Shown here one piece after another: positions 27,279 to 36,954 of a stretch of DNA of 64,000 bases; the first letter of the stretch is position 1; every line of letters starts with the position of its first letter. Under the pieces are notes generated by a model. That model saw only the letters and a program-made list of their open reading frames with translations, searched no databases and was not told the DNA's origin. A program made the translations under genes and the position numbers. This DNA comes from Pseudomonas sp. 2FG (lineage in GTDB: Bacteria; Pseudomonadota; Gammaproteobacteria; Pseudomonadales; Pseudomonadaceae): positions 1 to 64,000 of the forward strand of contig NZ_SCMP01000001.1 of NCBI RefSeq assembly GCF_005502935.1, in the 5' to 3' direction.

Positions 27279-28957
27279 CAGGCTGCCACCGGCAGGCCCA
27301 AAGCGCGCACGCTGTCGGCGGCCAGATCCAGCACACTGGGACTGGTCTCCGGGCGCAGCACCGCACCGCCTTCCAGGTAGTATTCCAAGCTGGTCAGGGC
27401 ATCGGCCAGGGTTTCCAACATCTGCTCGGACGGCATCTGCGGGGTCTCGAGCATCTGCTTCTGGATGTACTCGCCACAGGCCCCGACCAGGAGTGCCGCG
27501 CGCTCCTGATTTAGGAACCACAGCCCACCGCGCACTGCCTGCAGGCTGAACGGCACATTGGCCAAGTGCAGCTTGTCGCCATTCGATTCGAGATAAGAAG
27601 TGATCGCCCGCTTGGCCAATGCCAAGCCTGCCTGAGCCTCGTCGACCACCACGATGCGCGCCTCGGTAAGCTGATGCTGGGCAAAGGAGGTCGCCTCGTC
27701 GCCGGGCTGCGCCTCGAGTAGGCGGCTGTCACGCCCCTCGCCGCGCTCCAGGCTGGCGACCATGCTTTCCACATAGAGCACCGCATCGGCCAACTTGAGC
27801 AGCATCTGCGGCTCTGCCGGAGTGGCTTCAGTCCAGCCGGCGACCACTTGCAGCTGGCTGCCAAGAGTCGCGCCAGCAGAACTCAAGCCGACCATGCCGA
27901 GGGTCTTCGCCAGTTTGCCCAGCAGCGCATGCAGATTACTCAGCCGTTCACTGTCTACGGTGCCGCGTTCGATCAGGTCGAGCAGGTCTTTGACACTGGT
28001 CAGCTCCTCACGAATCGCCGAAGACAGCGAACGCATCACCGCCCGACCCGGGCCAGCCAGACGCTGGTATTCCTCCTCCAGTAACTGATCGGTGAACGGC
28101 AGCGCCGTCAACCCGAATATCTCGCACATCTGGGTCGCCAGCGGGCCGCGGCTATCGGCCAGCGCCACTAGGTAAAGCAGTTCCTTGAGCAGGCTGCGCG
28201 GCGCTTCGTACTGAGCATTGCCAAGCAGTAGCTTGAGTTCGCGATCGATCCGCGCAAACAGCTGCTTGCGCGACTTACGCGGCAACAGTTGGCCATCGAC
28301 CTGCGCTTCCAGCGCGGCGGCACCAATCCAGCACAGGCGCCCACGGGCTTCACCGGCAAACAGGTTATCCAGGCGACTCAGGGCGCGACCCATGAGCCTC
28401 AGGCTAGCCTGCTGGTTTTGTTCACGAATGAAGCCGAGCAAACCGATTTGATACATATGCCGCAGACGTCGAGCTTCTGCGTTTTGCGCCACAGCATCGG
28501 GGGCCGGAGCGGTAGTCTGCGGGCGCACCTGGTCGAGCCGCGCGCTGAAGAAAAAGCTCTCCGGCAAGGCTGGCTGGGCGCCGGCCTGACGCAGATCGTT
28601 GATCGCCGGCAGCAGCAGCTCCGGCAGCTCTTGGCGATGGATCTCGACGTTTTCCAGATAGCGGCGCAGCACATGCAGCGCATTACTTAACGCCGACAAC
28701 TGCACATCACGCTCTTCACCCGCGCCGGCGGGAATGTCGGTCGCCTGTTGCAGCACCTCCTGTGCCAGTAACTCGGCACCGGCCAGCTCAATCAAATTGA
28801 GCGTGCCGCGCACTTGCTGCAGGTATTCGACGGCCTGCTGCAAAAGGCTGCCGTTGTGCCGCTCCGCAATAAACCGCTCGAGACTCAGCTCGGCTTCTTC
28901 CATGGTGGCGAACAATTCGTCGCGCACCAGACTAAGGGACGTGGCTCCAGAAACCAT
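27278..28957 (-). CDS. ChpA N-terminal-like protein of unknown function
   Basis: A 559-residue, mostly helical protein. Its first 130 residues ([20 protein letters not shown], then [20 protein letters not shown]) resemble the N-terminal region of the pilus-motility histidine kinase ChpA, and repeats of the same type recur near residues 410-470. Kinase, CheW and receiver domains are all absent. It may be a scaffold or a free-standing phosphotransfer-like protein, but I see no clear phosphorylatable His motif. It is translationally coupled to nudC, an odd pairing that recurs in Pseudomonas. Confidence 0.75.
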   Translation of the reverse strand: MVSGATSLSLVRDELFATMEEAELSLERFIAERHNGSLLQQAVEYLQQVRGTLNLIELAGAELLAQEVLQQATDIPAGAGEERDVQLSALSNALHVLRRYLENVEIHRQELPELLLPAINDLRQAGAQPALPESFFFSARLDQVRPQTTAPAPDAVAQNAEARRLRHMYQIGLLGFIREQNQQASLRLMGRALSRLDNLFAGEARGRLCWIGAAALEAQVDGQLLPRKSRKQLFARIDRELKLLLGNAQYEAPRSLLKELLYLVALADSRGPLATQMCEIFGLTALPFTDQLLEEEYQRLAGPGRAVMRSLSSAIREELTSVKDLLDLIERGTVDSERLSNLHALLGKLAKTLGMVGLSSAGATLGSQLQVVAGWTEATPAEPQMLLKLADAVLYVESMVASLERGEGRDSRLLEAQPGDEATSFAQHQLTEARIVVVDEAQAGLALAKRAITSYLESNGDKLHLANVPFSLQAVRGGLWFLNQERAALLVGACGEYIQKQMLETPQMPSEQMLETLADALTSLEYYLEGGAVLRPETSPSVLDLAADSVRALGLPVAA

Positions 28958-29007
28958 GGCCTAGTGCGCCTCCCGCGCCGATGATGAAAACAGTTGCTGG
29001 TGCTGCA

Positions 29008-29829
29008 TCAGTCGGCGAACTCCGGCTTTTGCTTGCTCATATGCGCGGTCATTGCCACACGTAAATCAGCGGATTGCAACATCGCGGCGTTCCAGGTCGC
29101 GATGTACTCCAGGCCATCGTCGACCCGGTGGTCGCGCATATAGTCAATCATCTTCTTGGTGCCGCGGATGGCGATCGGCGACTTGCCGGCAATCTCGTGG
29201 GCGATGGCCAACACCCCGTCGAGGAGTGCCGCCGGATCGGCAAAGGTGCGATTGACCAGGCCAATGCTGCGCGCCTCCTCACCGCCAATGGTACGCCCGG
29301 TAAAGGCCAGTTCGCGCATCATGCCGTCACCAATGATCCGCGGCAGGCGCTGCAGGGTGCCGACATCGGCGGCCATCCCCATGTCGATTTCCTTGATCGA
29401 GAACTGCGCATCAACCGTCGCATAGCGCATGTCGCACGCCGAAATCAGGTCGATGGCGCCACCCAGGCAATAACCTTGAATAGCCGCCAGCACCGGTTTG
29501 CGGCAGGCATCCACGGCATTGAACGAGGCCTGCAACTCGAGAATCTTGCGCCGCAGCGCTTCTGCGTTGCGACCGACGTCTTTGCCCAACTGGCTACCAG
29601 CCTGAGCCAACAGCATCAGGTCGATACCGGAGGAGAAATGCTTGCCGGCCCCCGACAGCACCACCACCCGAACTTCGTCGGTCACATCGATCCAGCGGAA
29701 GATCTCGATGATCTCCGTCCAGAAGTCGGCGTTCATGGCGTTGATCTTTTCCGGGCGATTAATCACCACATGGGCGATCTTATCTGCCAACTCGACACGA
29801 AAAGCTTTGTAGTCGGACACGACAGTCAT
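29008..29829 (-). CDS. Crotonase-family protein, dienoyl-CoA isomerase type
   Basis: A 273-residue enoyl-CoA hydratase/isomerase superfamily member. The oxyanion-hole segments are HFSSGIDLML and GYCLGGAIDL, and the active-site strand is KEIDMGMAADVGTLQRLP, whose Glu and Asp match the catalytic pair of delta(3,5)-delta(2,4)-dienoyl-CoA isomerase (ECH1). It probably helps beta-oxidation of unsaturated fatty acids with odd-numbered double bonds. I chose the ATG at 29829; a GTG three codons earlier is possible, and neither has a clear ribosome binding site. Confidence 0.9.
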   Translation of the reverse strand: MTVVSDYKAFRVELADKIAHVVINRPEKINAMNADFWTEIIEIFRWIDVTDEVRVVVLSGAGKHFSSGIDLMLLAQAGSQLGKDVGRNAEALRRKILELQASFNAVDACRKPVLAAIQGYCLGGAIDLISACDMRYATVDAQFSIKEIDMGMAADVGTLQRLPRIIGDGMMRELAFTGRTIGGEEARSIGLVNRTFADPAALLDGVLAIAHEIAGKSPIAIRGTKKMIDYMRDHRVDDGLEYIATWNAAMLQSADLRVAMTAHMSKQKPEFAD

Positions 29830-30040
29830 CCTCGGCACAGACGGCGCGGGCGCGCATAAAAATATTGTTATGGCTAAAACCGCCCAACTATAACAAGCGT
29901 GCCATAAATGTCGATGCCGGCCTCTGTGACGCAGGACACGCAGCCAGACTTCAAAACACTTTTGAGTAGCCGAGTTAAACTATTGATCTGTTTAGATTCC
30001 CGCCAGCAATCAGCGCCCACTTCCGTACAAGGATCAGTCG

Positions 30041-31543
30041 ATGTCTAAGTCGATAGCCTCCGCCTTCCGGCAAAACTTCCTCGGCCACTCACCGCGTTGG
30101 TATAAGCAGTGCATCGTGTTTTTTCTGCTCATCAACCCACTGGCGCTGTGGAGCCTCGGTCCCGCCGCTGCCGGCTGGTTACTGGTCGGCGAATTCATCT
30201 TCACCCTGGGCATGGCGCTCAAGTGCTATCCACTCCAGCCTGGCGGCTTGCTGGTGCTGGAAGCCCTGCTGCTCGATCTGGCCAATCCGGAGGTGCTGTA
30301 TAAGGAGCTGGTGCACAACTTTCCGGTGATTCTGCTGCTGATGTTTATGGTTGCGGGCATCTATTTCATGAAAGACCTGCTGCTGCTGGCGTTCTCCCGC
30401 CTGCTGCTGGGGGTGCGCTCCAAGCCGCTGTTGGCGCTGCTGTTTTGTCTGCTGGCGGCTTTTCTCTCGGCCTTTCTCGACGCCCTGACCGTCATCGCGG
30501 TGATTATCAGCGTCAGTGTCGGCTTCTTCTCGGTTTATCACCGCGTGGCCTCGGGCAAGAGCCCACGCGACGAGGCGAGTTACAGCTCCGATCAAGACGT
30601 GGTCGAGTTGCATCGCGAGGATCTGGAGCAGTTCCGCGCTTTTCTGCGCAGCCTGTTGATGCACGGCGCGGTCGGCACGGCGCTGGGTGGGGTCTGCACC
30701 CTAGTCGGCGAGCCGCAGAACCTGCTGATCGGCCACGAGGTCGGCTGGAACTTCGTGAGTTTCTTCCGCGCAGTCGCGCCGGTCTCCATGCCGGTACTCG
30801 CCGCCGGACTGCTGACCTGTGTACTGCTGGAAAAACTCTCCTGGTTCGGCTACGGCGCCCAGCTACCGACAAGTGTACGCAAGGTGCTGGCCGACTATGC
30901 CGCGGAGGAGAGCGAACGCCGCACCAGCGCCAATCGAGCCGCGCTGACCGTGCAAGCGCTGGCGGCACTGATCCTGATTCTCTGTTTGGCCTTTCATGTG
31001 GCCGAGGTTGGCCTCATCGGCCTGCTGGTCATAGTGTTGATTACCGCCTTTAGCGGAATCACCGATGAGCACCAGATCGGCAGAGCCTTTCAGGACGCCC
31101 TGCCCTTTACCGCCCTGTTGGTGGTGTTTTTCGCGGTGGTGGCGGTGATTCACCAGCAACAGCTGTTCACCCCGATCATTCACGCAGTACTGGCGCTACC
31201 GGCAGAGCAGCAACCGGGCATGTTGTTTATCGCTAACGGGCTGCTTTCGGCGATCAGCGACAACGTCTTCGTCGCCACCATCTACATCACCGAAGTGAAG
31301 CAGGCCTTCCTCGCCGGCAAGATGAGCCGTGAGCACTTCGAGGTGCTGAGCGTCGCGATCAACACCGGTACCAACCTGCCGAGCGTGGCCACGCCGAATG
31401 GCCAGGCGGCCTTCCTGTTCCTGCTGACCTCGTCGATCGCACCGCTGGTGCGCTTGTCTTACGGGCGCATGGCGTGGATGGCGCTGCCTTACACCATCGT
31501 CATGAGCCTGCTCGGCTGGTGGGCCGTTAGCCACTGGCTGTGA
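30041..31543 (+). CDS. nhaB: Na+/H+ antiporter NhaB
   Basis: A 500-residue inner-membrane protein with about 12 hydrophobic segments, starting [22 protein letters not shown] as NhaB proteins do. Conserved polar stretches include [21 protein letters not shown] and [11 protein letters not shown]. It exports sodium in exchange for protons, for pH and salt homeostasis. AAGGATC lies before the ATG. It is monocistronic and convergent with ldcA across 51 bases. Confidence 0.95.
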   Translation: MSKSIASAFRQNFLGHSPRWYKQCIVFFLLINPLALWSLGPAAAGWLLVGEFIFTLGMALKCYPLQPGGLLVLEALLLDLANPEVLYKELVHNFPVILLLMFMVAGIYFMKDLLLLAFSRLLLGVRSKPLLALLFCLLAAFLSAFLDALTVIAVIISVSVGFFSVYHRVASGKSPRDEASYSSDQDVVELHREDLEQFRAFLRSLLMHGAVGTALGGVCTLVGEPQNLLIGHEVGWNFVSFFRAVAPVSMPVLAAGLLTCVLLEKLSWFGYGAQLPTSVRKVLADYAAEESERRTSANRAALTVQALAALILILCLAFHVAEVGLIGLLVIVLITAFSGITDEHQIGRAFQDALPFTALLVVFFAVVAVIHQQQLFTPIIHAVLALPAEQQPGMLFIANGLLSAISDNVFVATIYITEVKQAFLAGKMSREHFEVLSVAINTGTNLPSVATPNGQAAFLFLLTSSIAPLVRLSYGRMAWMALPYTIVMSLLGWWAVSHWL

Positions 31544-31594
31544 GTCGATGCAGCCTGATGTCGGCCCCTAGAGCCTTACTCCGCCCCGCCTGAG

Positions 31595-33847
31595 TTACTC
31601 CTTGATGCAATCCACGGTATAGCAGCGCCCGCTCGGGCTGTCCTGATGCTGTAGGCCATGCACGTCGGCAACGAAGCCCGGGAAGCTGCAATCGAAGGTC
31701 CGCGCGAATTCCAGGTAATCGATGATCGAGCGCGTCGCCTGGGTAAAGCGCTCGCCCGGCATGATCAGCGGAATACCCGGCGGATAAGGCACCAACATCA
31801 CCGCGGCAATCCGCCCTTGCAACTGGTCGATCGGCACCGCCTCGACCTCACCGCGCACCAGTTGGTTGTAGGCATCCGCCGGTTTCATGGCGATTTCCGG
31901 CAGCACGGTGTACATGCGTTTCAGCGCCTTGGCGGTAGCGTTGTCGCGGTAGCACGCATGCAGCGCGTCGCACAGATCGCGCAGGCCCATGCCGTTGTAG
32001 CGCGCATCGGCCTTGGCGATGGAAGGCAAAGCCTCCAGCAACGACAGATTGGCGTCGTAATGCCGCTTGAACTCCAGCAACTCGGTGAGCAGCGTGCTCC
32101 ACTTGCCCTTGGTGATGCCCATGGAGAACAGCACCAGGAAGGAATACAGACCGGTCTTTTCCACCACCAGCCCACGCTCCCAGAGGAACTTGCTGACCAC
32201 CGCCGCGGGAATACCGCGCTCGCTGAGCCCCCCGCCGGCGGTCAGGCCTGGCGTCACCAAGGTGACCTTGATCGGATCGAGCAGCACGTAGTCATCCGCC
32301 ACCTCCCCGAAGCCATGCCAATCGGCTTGCGGCTCGAGCAGCCAGTCGCCGGTGGCCACATGATCGATGCCTTCCGCCAACGGCGGCTGCCAGATGCTGA
32401 ACCACCAGTCGTCCGCCGTGAGGTTCTGCCGCAGATTGGCCAGGGCGCGGCGGAAGCTCAGCGCCTCGTCGAAGGTTTCCTGGATCAGCGAACGCCCGGC
32501 CGGGCCCTCCATCATCGCCGAGGCCACGTCCAGCGAGGCGATGATGCCGTACTGCGGCGAGGTCGAGATGTGCATCATGAAGGCCTCATTGAAGCGATCG
32601 CGATCCAGCTGCCGGATGCCGCCGTCCTGCACATGGATCATCGAGGCCTGGCTGAAGGCGGCGAGCAGCTTGTGGGTCGAGTGGGTGCTGAACACCAGGG
32701 GGCCGTTGTCCTCACGCGAGGTGCCCATGCCATAGCGACCGGCGTAGAACTCATGGAAGGCGGCGTAGGCGTACCAGGCCTCATCGAAATGCAGCACCTC
32801 GACGCTGTCGCCGAGGGTCTGCTTGATCAGCTCGGCGTTGTAGCACAGGCCGTCGTAGGTCGAGTTGGTCACCACCGCTAACTTGACCTTGGGCGCCCGC
32901 CCCTTGGCCAGCGGGCTGGCGTCGATCTTGGCTTGGATCGACTCGCGGGTGAACTCGCTCAGCGGAATTGGCCCGATGATGCCCAGCTCGTTGCGCGCAG
33001 GCGTCAGATAGAGCGGGATCGCGCCGGTCATGATGATCGAGTGCAGAACCGACTTGTGGCAGTTGCGATCCACCAGCACCAGATCGTCGCGCCCGACCAT
33101 CGAATGCCAGACGATCTTGTTCGCCGTCGAGGTGCCGTTGATCACGAAGTAGGTGTGATCGGCACCAAAGTTACGCGCCGCGCGGGCCTCGGCTTCCGCC
33201 AAGGGGCCGGTGTGATCGAGCAGCGAGCCAAGCTCCGGCACCGACACCGAGAGGTCGGAGCGCAAGGTGTTCTCGCCGAAGAACTGGTGGAAGGCCTGCC
33301 CCACCGGACTCTTGCGATAGGCCACACCACCGCCGTGGCCGGGGGTGTGCCAGGAATAGTTGGACTCTGCCGTGTGCTGCACCAGCGCCTTGAAGAACGG
33401 CGGCAACAGGCCGTCCAGATAATTGCGCGCCGCGCGGGCCACCTGGCGGGCGAGAAAAGGCACGGTGTCCTCGAACAGATAGAGCAGACCACGCAGCTGA
33501 TTGAGATCGGCCATGGCTTCGGCCGGCGCGTTCTCGATGGTCACCTGCTCACCCAAGGCGAAGATCGGCAGTTGCGGCGCGCGCACCCGCGCCACCCGGA
33601 TCAGCTCGATCACATCGTGCAGCAGGCGCTGGTTCTCGCCCGCGCCTTCGGCAGCGACCAGGATGCAGGCCAAGCCATGGTGGGTCGACGCGACGATGCG
33701 CCCTTCGGCCGAACTGCCGGTGGCGATGATGGTGAAACCTTCCAGCTCCAGCTCGCGAGCGATCTCGCGCACCCGATCACCGGCCACGGTGTCGGCCTTG
33801 ATGTCACGGTGCACGATAAGGACGGGGAATTTTAGGTCTTTATACAT
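31595..33847 (-). CDS. ldcA: Lysine decarboxylase LdcA (Orn/Lys/Arg decarboxylase family)
   Basis: A 750-residue PLP-dependent fold-I decarboxylase of full length. It has an N-terminal wing domain with receiver-like fold (1-130), the PLP core with Asp355 in HFDEAWYAY and Lys393 in STHSTHKLL, and a C-terminal domain. In P. aeruginosa the orthologue is lysine-specific, makes cadaverine and responds to arginine through ArgR. The neighbouring permease/antiporter gene that I recall beside it in P. aeruginosa is missing here: nhaB is the direct neighbour. I see no terminator between the two genes. Confidence 0.93.
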   Translation of the reverse strand: MYKDLKFPVLIVHRDIKADTVAGDRVREIARELELEGFTIIATGSSAEGRIVASTHHGLACILVAAEGAGENQRLLHDVIELIRVARVRAPQLPIFALGEQVTIENAPAEAMADLNQLRGLLYLFEDTVPFLARQVARAARNYLDGLLPPFFKALVQHTAESNYSWHTPGHGGGVAYRKSPVGQAFHQFFGENTLRSDLSVSVPELGSLLDHTGPLAEAEARAARNFGADHTYFVINGTSTANKIVWHSMVGRDDLVLVDRNCHKSVLHSIIMTGAIPLYLTPARNELGIIGPIPLSEFTRESIQAKIDASPLAKGRAPKVKLAVVTNSTYDGLCYNAELIKQTLGDSVEVLHFDEAWYAYAAFHEFYAGRYGMGTSREDNGPLVFSTHSTHKLLAAFSQASMIHVQDGGIRQLDRDRFNEAFMMHISTSPQYGIIASLDVASAMMEGPAGRSLIQETFDEALSFRRALANLRQNLTADDWWFSIWQPPLAEGIDHVATGDWLLEPQADWHGFGEVADDYVLLDPIKVTLVTPGLTAGGGLSERGIPAAVVSKFLWERGLVVEKTGLYSFLVLFSMGITKGKWSTLLTELLEFKRHYDANLSLLEALPSIAKADARYNGMGLRDLCDALHACYRDNATAKALKRMYTVLPEIAMKPADAYNQLVRGEVEAVPIDQLQGRIAAVMLVPYPPGIPLIMPGERFTQATRSIIDYLEFARTFDCSFPGFVADVHGLQHQDSPSGRCYTVDCIKE

Positions 33848-33899
33848 TGCCGCAGCGCCCTAAGAGTGGCGGAGCCAGGTCCGCCTATGCCCTCAGCTT

Positions 33900-33918
33900 A
33901 GGCTCTGTTACAGAACCT
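33900..33918. promoter_or_regulatory. 19-bp palindrome upstream of ldcA
   Basis: AGGCTCTGT and ACAGAACCT flank one base, symmetric except for one position per arm. It lies 53-71 bases upstream of the ldcA start, a plausible operator position. It does not resemble the ArgR consensus that I know (TGTCGC-N8-AA). Confidence 0.4.
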
Positions 33919-33996
33919 GGGGCTCGCCCGATTGGACATAACCCCACTGCTTCACGCTGTGCGAAAAGATCGCACGCCGATAAGTCGACGCCAGCA

Positions 33997-34743
33997 TCAG
34001 GCTTCGATTTTCGGCTGTTCCATCTGCACCCAGAGCGGCGGAGCGCCGGCGGCCTTTTCGATAATCGCTAGCCGTGCGGCATGTGCGGCCAACTCTTCGG
34101 CACTGGCGCGGATCACCCGCGTAGGCTGACGATCCACCGGCAAGCGACGAATTTCACTGGCCTGACTCCCGCCGCTGGCGCCATGGCCGTCCGAAGCATT
34201 GCCGGCCAGGGACAGGCTGGTCTGGCCACCCGTCATGTTCAGGTAGACGTCGGCGAGAATCTCGGCGTCGAGCAAGGCGCCGTGCAGCTCACGCCCGGAG
34301 TTGTCGACCCCGTAGCGCTTGCACAAGGCATCGAGGTTGTTGCGCTGCCCCGGATGGCGCTCGCGGGCCATCAGCAGGGTGTCGAGCACCGAGCAATGCT
34401 CGGTGATGTCGGCGCGCTCCTGCTGGCCGAGCAGGGCAAATTCGTTGTTGATAAAGCCGATGTCGAACGCCGCGTTATGGATGATCAGCTGCGCGTCTTT
34501 GATGAACTCGAAGAACTCTTGCGCCACCTCACGGAAACGTGGCTTGTCGGCGAGAAACTCATTGGTGATGCCGTGCACCGCGATGGCGCCCTCATCACTT
34601 TCCCGATCCGGCTGCAAATACACATGGAAATGCCGCCCGGTCAGGCGCCGGCCGATCAACTCGACGCAACCGATCTCAATGATCCGGTGGCCGTCGGTGA
34701 CCGGCATACCGGTGGTTTCGGTATCGAGTACGACACTACGCAT
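33997..34743 (-). CDS. dnaQ: DNA polymerase III epsilon subunit (3'-5' proofreading exonuclease)
   Basis: A 248-residue DEDDh exonuclease. Exo I is DTETTG (residues 7-12), Exo II contains HNAAFDIGF near residue 97, and Exo III has [14 protein letters not shown] around 160. The C-terminal tail after about 190 is the segment that binds the polymerase alpha subunit. It removes mispaired nucleotides during replication. Its start overlaps the end of rnhA by 8 bases, the conserved rnhA-dnaQ arrangement. Confidence 0.96.
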   Translation of the reverse strand: MRSVVLDTETTGMPVTDGHRIIEIGCVELIGRRLTGRHFHVYLQPDRESDEGAIAVHGITNEFLADKPRFREVAQEFFEFIKDAQLIIHNAAFDIGFINNEFALLGQQERADITEHCSVLDTLLMARERHPGQRNNLDALCKRYGVDNSGRELHGALLDAEILADVYLNMTGGQTSLSLAGNASDGHGASGGSQASEIRRLPVDRQPTRVIRASAEELAAHAARLAIIEKAAGAPPLWVQMEQPKIEA

Positions 34744-35188
34744 GCTTGATGCCTCTTACTTCGTCCACACCACGGTTGGCCAATTGATCGGCGCGCTCGT
34801 TGCCGTGATGGCCAGTATGCCCGCGCACCCACTTCCAGGTGACTTGATGGCGGTTGACCTGTTCATCCAGTTGTTGCCAAAGGTCGGCGTTCTTCACCGG
34901 TTGCCTGGCCGCGGTTTTCCAGCCGCGCTTCTTCCAGTTCGGCAGCCACTCCTTCATGCCCTTCATCACATACTCTGAGTCGGTGACCAAACGCACATCG
35001 CACGGGCGTTTGAGCTCTGCCAGCGCGCGGATTGCCGCGGTCAGCTCCATGCGATTATTGGTGGTCTCGGCTTCACCGCCCCACAATTCTTTTTCCACGC
35101 CCTTAAAAACCAGCAATGCGCCCCAACCACCAGGACCGGGATTACCTTTACAGGCGCCGTCGGTGAAAATCTCGATCTGTTCGCTCAT
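34736..35188 (-). CDS. rnhA: Ribonuclease HI
   Basis: A 150-residue enzyme with the DEDD active site: Asp10 in [16 protein letters not shown], Glu in [10 protein letters not shown], Asp in VTDSEYV and Asp in HGNERAD. It degrades the RNA of RNA-DNA hybrids during replication and R-loop removal. It lies between the methyltransferase gene (19 bases upstream) and dnaQ (8-base overlap), so the three genes form one minus-strand transcript. Confidence 0.97.
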   Translation of the reverse strand: MSEQIEIFTDGACKGNPGPGGWGALLVFKGVEKELWGGEAETTNNRMELTAAIRALAELKRPCDVRLVTDSEYVMKGMKEWLPNWKKRGWKTAARQPVKNADLWQQLDEQVNRHQVTWKWVRGHTGHHGNERADQLANRGVDEVRGIKHA

Positions 35189-35207
35189 TAGTCTTACTGC
35201 TCAGGTG

Positions 35208-35966
35208 TCACTTTTCAGAATCACGCCGGCTGACCTTGGCCACCGGCATTGGCACCAGCTTACCTATGGGTACTCGCTGGGCCTTACGCAGTGGCCGCAA
35301 GCCGATCACCAGCTTGCGCGCCACCAATAGATAGAAGCCTGCGCAAGGCGTTTGCCAGGCACGGCCCCAAGTCTCCAAATGGCCCAGACGCGATTGCCAG
35401 GCACTCGAAGCAAGCGGCGGACGATAGCACCCGAAGCGGCGTTTCTCCAGCGCAAAGCCGAGCAGGTGCAACCAGTCACTGACTCGCGTCGGCGCGATGC
35501 AACGCGCCTCACGCAAGGCATCGCGGGCGAACACATGGCGCAAGCCCCAACTGCTCCACGGATTGATGCCGATGATCAGCAGGTGCCCGCCCGGGCGCAC
35601 GCTGCGCGCCGCTTCACGAAGCAACCCGTGGGGCGACAGGCAAAAGTCCAGGCCATGCTGCAACAGCACCACATCCGCCGCGGACTCGGTAAGCGGCCAG
35701 GCCTGCTCCTCACAAACGATCTCGACCCCCGGCAACGGTGCGCCCAGACGCACACTGCGCTGAATCTGCTTGGCGCCCGGCGGCAGCTCGGCCGATGGCC
35801 CGTAATGCACCAAATAACCGCCGAAGAAGCGGGCCAGTTCGTCTTCCAGTAAGCGCCGCTCTTCTTCCAGCAAGAGCTGGCCCAGCGGCCCGGCAAACCA
35901 GCCACGCGCGGCACTGATCAGCGCGAGCCACTCGGGGTCGGCCTGAGCGAAAGCCTGATCGGTCAT
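35208..35966 (-). CDS. Class I SAM-dependent methyltransferase
   Basis: A 252-residue protein with a weak Rossmann methyltransferase core: motif I region around LLQHGLDFCLSPHGLLREA and RPGGHLLIIGINPWS at about residues 110-145, typical of methyltransferase 11-type enzymes. The N-terminal 80 residues are specific to this group of gammaproteobacterial proteins encoded upstream of rnhA. The substrate is unknown. It leads the operon with rnhA and dnaQ and is divergent from gloB. Confidence 0.82.
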   Translation of the reverse strand: MTDQAFAQADPEWLALISAARGWFAGPLGQLLLEEERRLLEDELARFFGGYLVHYGPSAELPPGAKQIQRSVRLGAPLPGVEIVCEEQAWPLTESAADVVLLQHGLDFCLSPHGLLREAARSVRPGGHLLIIGINPWSSWGLRHVFARDALREARCIAPTRVSDWLHLLGFALEKRRFGCYRPPLASSAWQSRLGHLETWGRAWQTPCAGFYLLVARKLVIGLRPLRKAQRVPIGKLVPMPVAKVSRRDSEK

Positions 35967-36074
35967 AAGAGCCTCTCCGTCAATAAGCCTTGCTTGCGTG
36001 GCTGAACAAAAAACGCTTGGCGAGACAATTGCAGCCTAAGATGCGCCAATATGCTCAGCTTAGCGATTCAGACC

Positions 36075-36854
36075 ATGATACAGATCGACGCCCTCCCTGC
36101 TTTCAACGACAACTACCTGTGGTTGTTACAAGACACTGCCAAACAGCGTTGCGCGGTGGTCGACCCTGGTGACGCGGCCCCGGTGCTGGCCTGGCTGGCC
36201 GCGCACCCGGGCTGGCAGCTCAGCGATATTCTGGTCACCCACCATCACTTTGACCACGTCGGCGGCGTCGAACAGCTCAAAGCCGTGACGGGCGCACGGG
36301 TGTTAGGCCCCGCCCAGGAAAATATCCCGGCCCGCGATGTCGCCCTGCGTGAGGGCGATCAGGTCGAGGTGCTCGGCCGCCAGTTTCGGGTATTGGAGGT
36401 CCCGGGGCATACCCTCGGGCATATCGCCTACTACCATGCCGACCCGCAGCGACCCTGGTTGTTCTGTGGCGACACCTTGTTTGCCGCGGGTTGCGGCCGC
36501 TTGTTCGAGGGCACGCCCGAGCAGATGTACCACTCCCTCAGCCGCCTGGCCGCCCTGCCGGATGACACACAGGTCTACTGCACCCACGAATACACCCTCA
36601 GCAACCTGCGCTTCGCCCAGGCGGTAGAGCCGGAGAACCTCAGCATCGCCCAACGCCTGGCCGAAGTCAGCGCCTGGCGGGCTGCCGGGCGCATCAGCCT
36701 GCCTTCCAATCTGGCCTTGGAGCGGGCGACCAATCCCTTTTTACGCAGTAGCGAAACCAGCGTCATAGCGAAAGCCGACGAGCGGGACGGCGCCAGAAAC
36801 CGGACACCGAGCGCGGTCTTCGCTAGCCTGCGGGCCTGGAAGGATCAGTTTTAA
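36075..36854 (+). CDS. gloB: Hydroxyacylglutathione hydrolase (glyoxalase II)
   Basis: A 259-residue metallo-beta-lactamase-fold enzyme. The dinuclear metal motif is [10 protein letters not shown], with further ligands in [15 protein letters not shown] and CTHEYTLSN. The C-terminal helical part ends in SLRAWKDQF and contains the glutathione-binding basic residues. It hydrolyses S-lactoylglutathione to lactate and glutathione in methylglyoxal detoxification. The start at 36075 ([10 protein letters not shown]) is the conserved family start; eight extra codons upstream are possible. Confidence 0.95.
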   Translation: MIQIDALPAFNDNYLWLLQDTAKQRCAVVDPGDAAPVLAWLAAHPGWQLSDILVTHHHFDHVGGVEQLKAVTGARVLGPAQENIPARDVALREGDQVEVLGRQFRVLEVPGHTLGHIAYYHADPQRPWLFCGDTLFAAGCGRLFEGTPEQMYHSLSRLAALPDDTQVYCTHEYTLSNLRFAQAVEPENLSIAQRLAEVSAWRAAGRISLPSNLALERATNPFLRSSETSVIAKADERDGARNRTPSAVFASLRAWKDQF

Positions 36855-36954
36855 GGCCTTTGGCTACGGACCCGCGAGCCGGTTAAAACTTGACCACCTT
36901 GAGTACCCTTCCTAGAATCGCCCGACCTTTTCGCCTGGAATAACCTCCTAGCCA

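Noticed and set aside
31658..33835. Long plus-strand frames (407 and 300 codons) inside ldcA
   Set aside because: Rich in Arg, Gln and His from the reverse of a GC-rich gene; ldcA is certain on the other strand.
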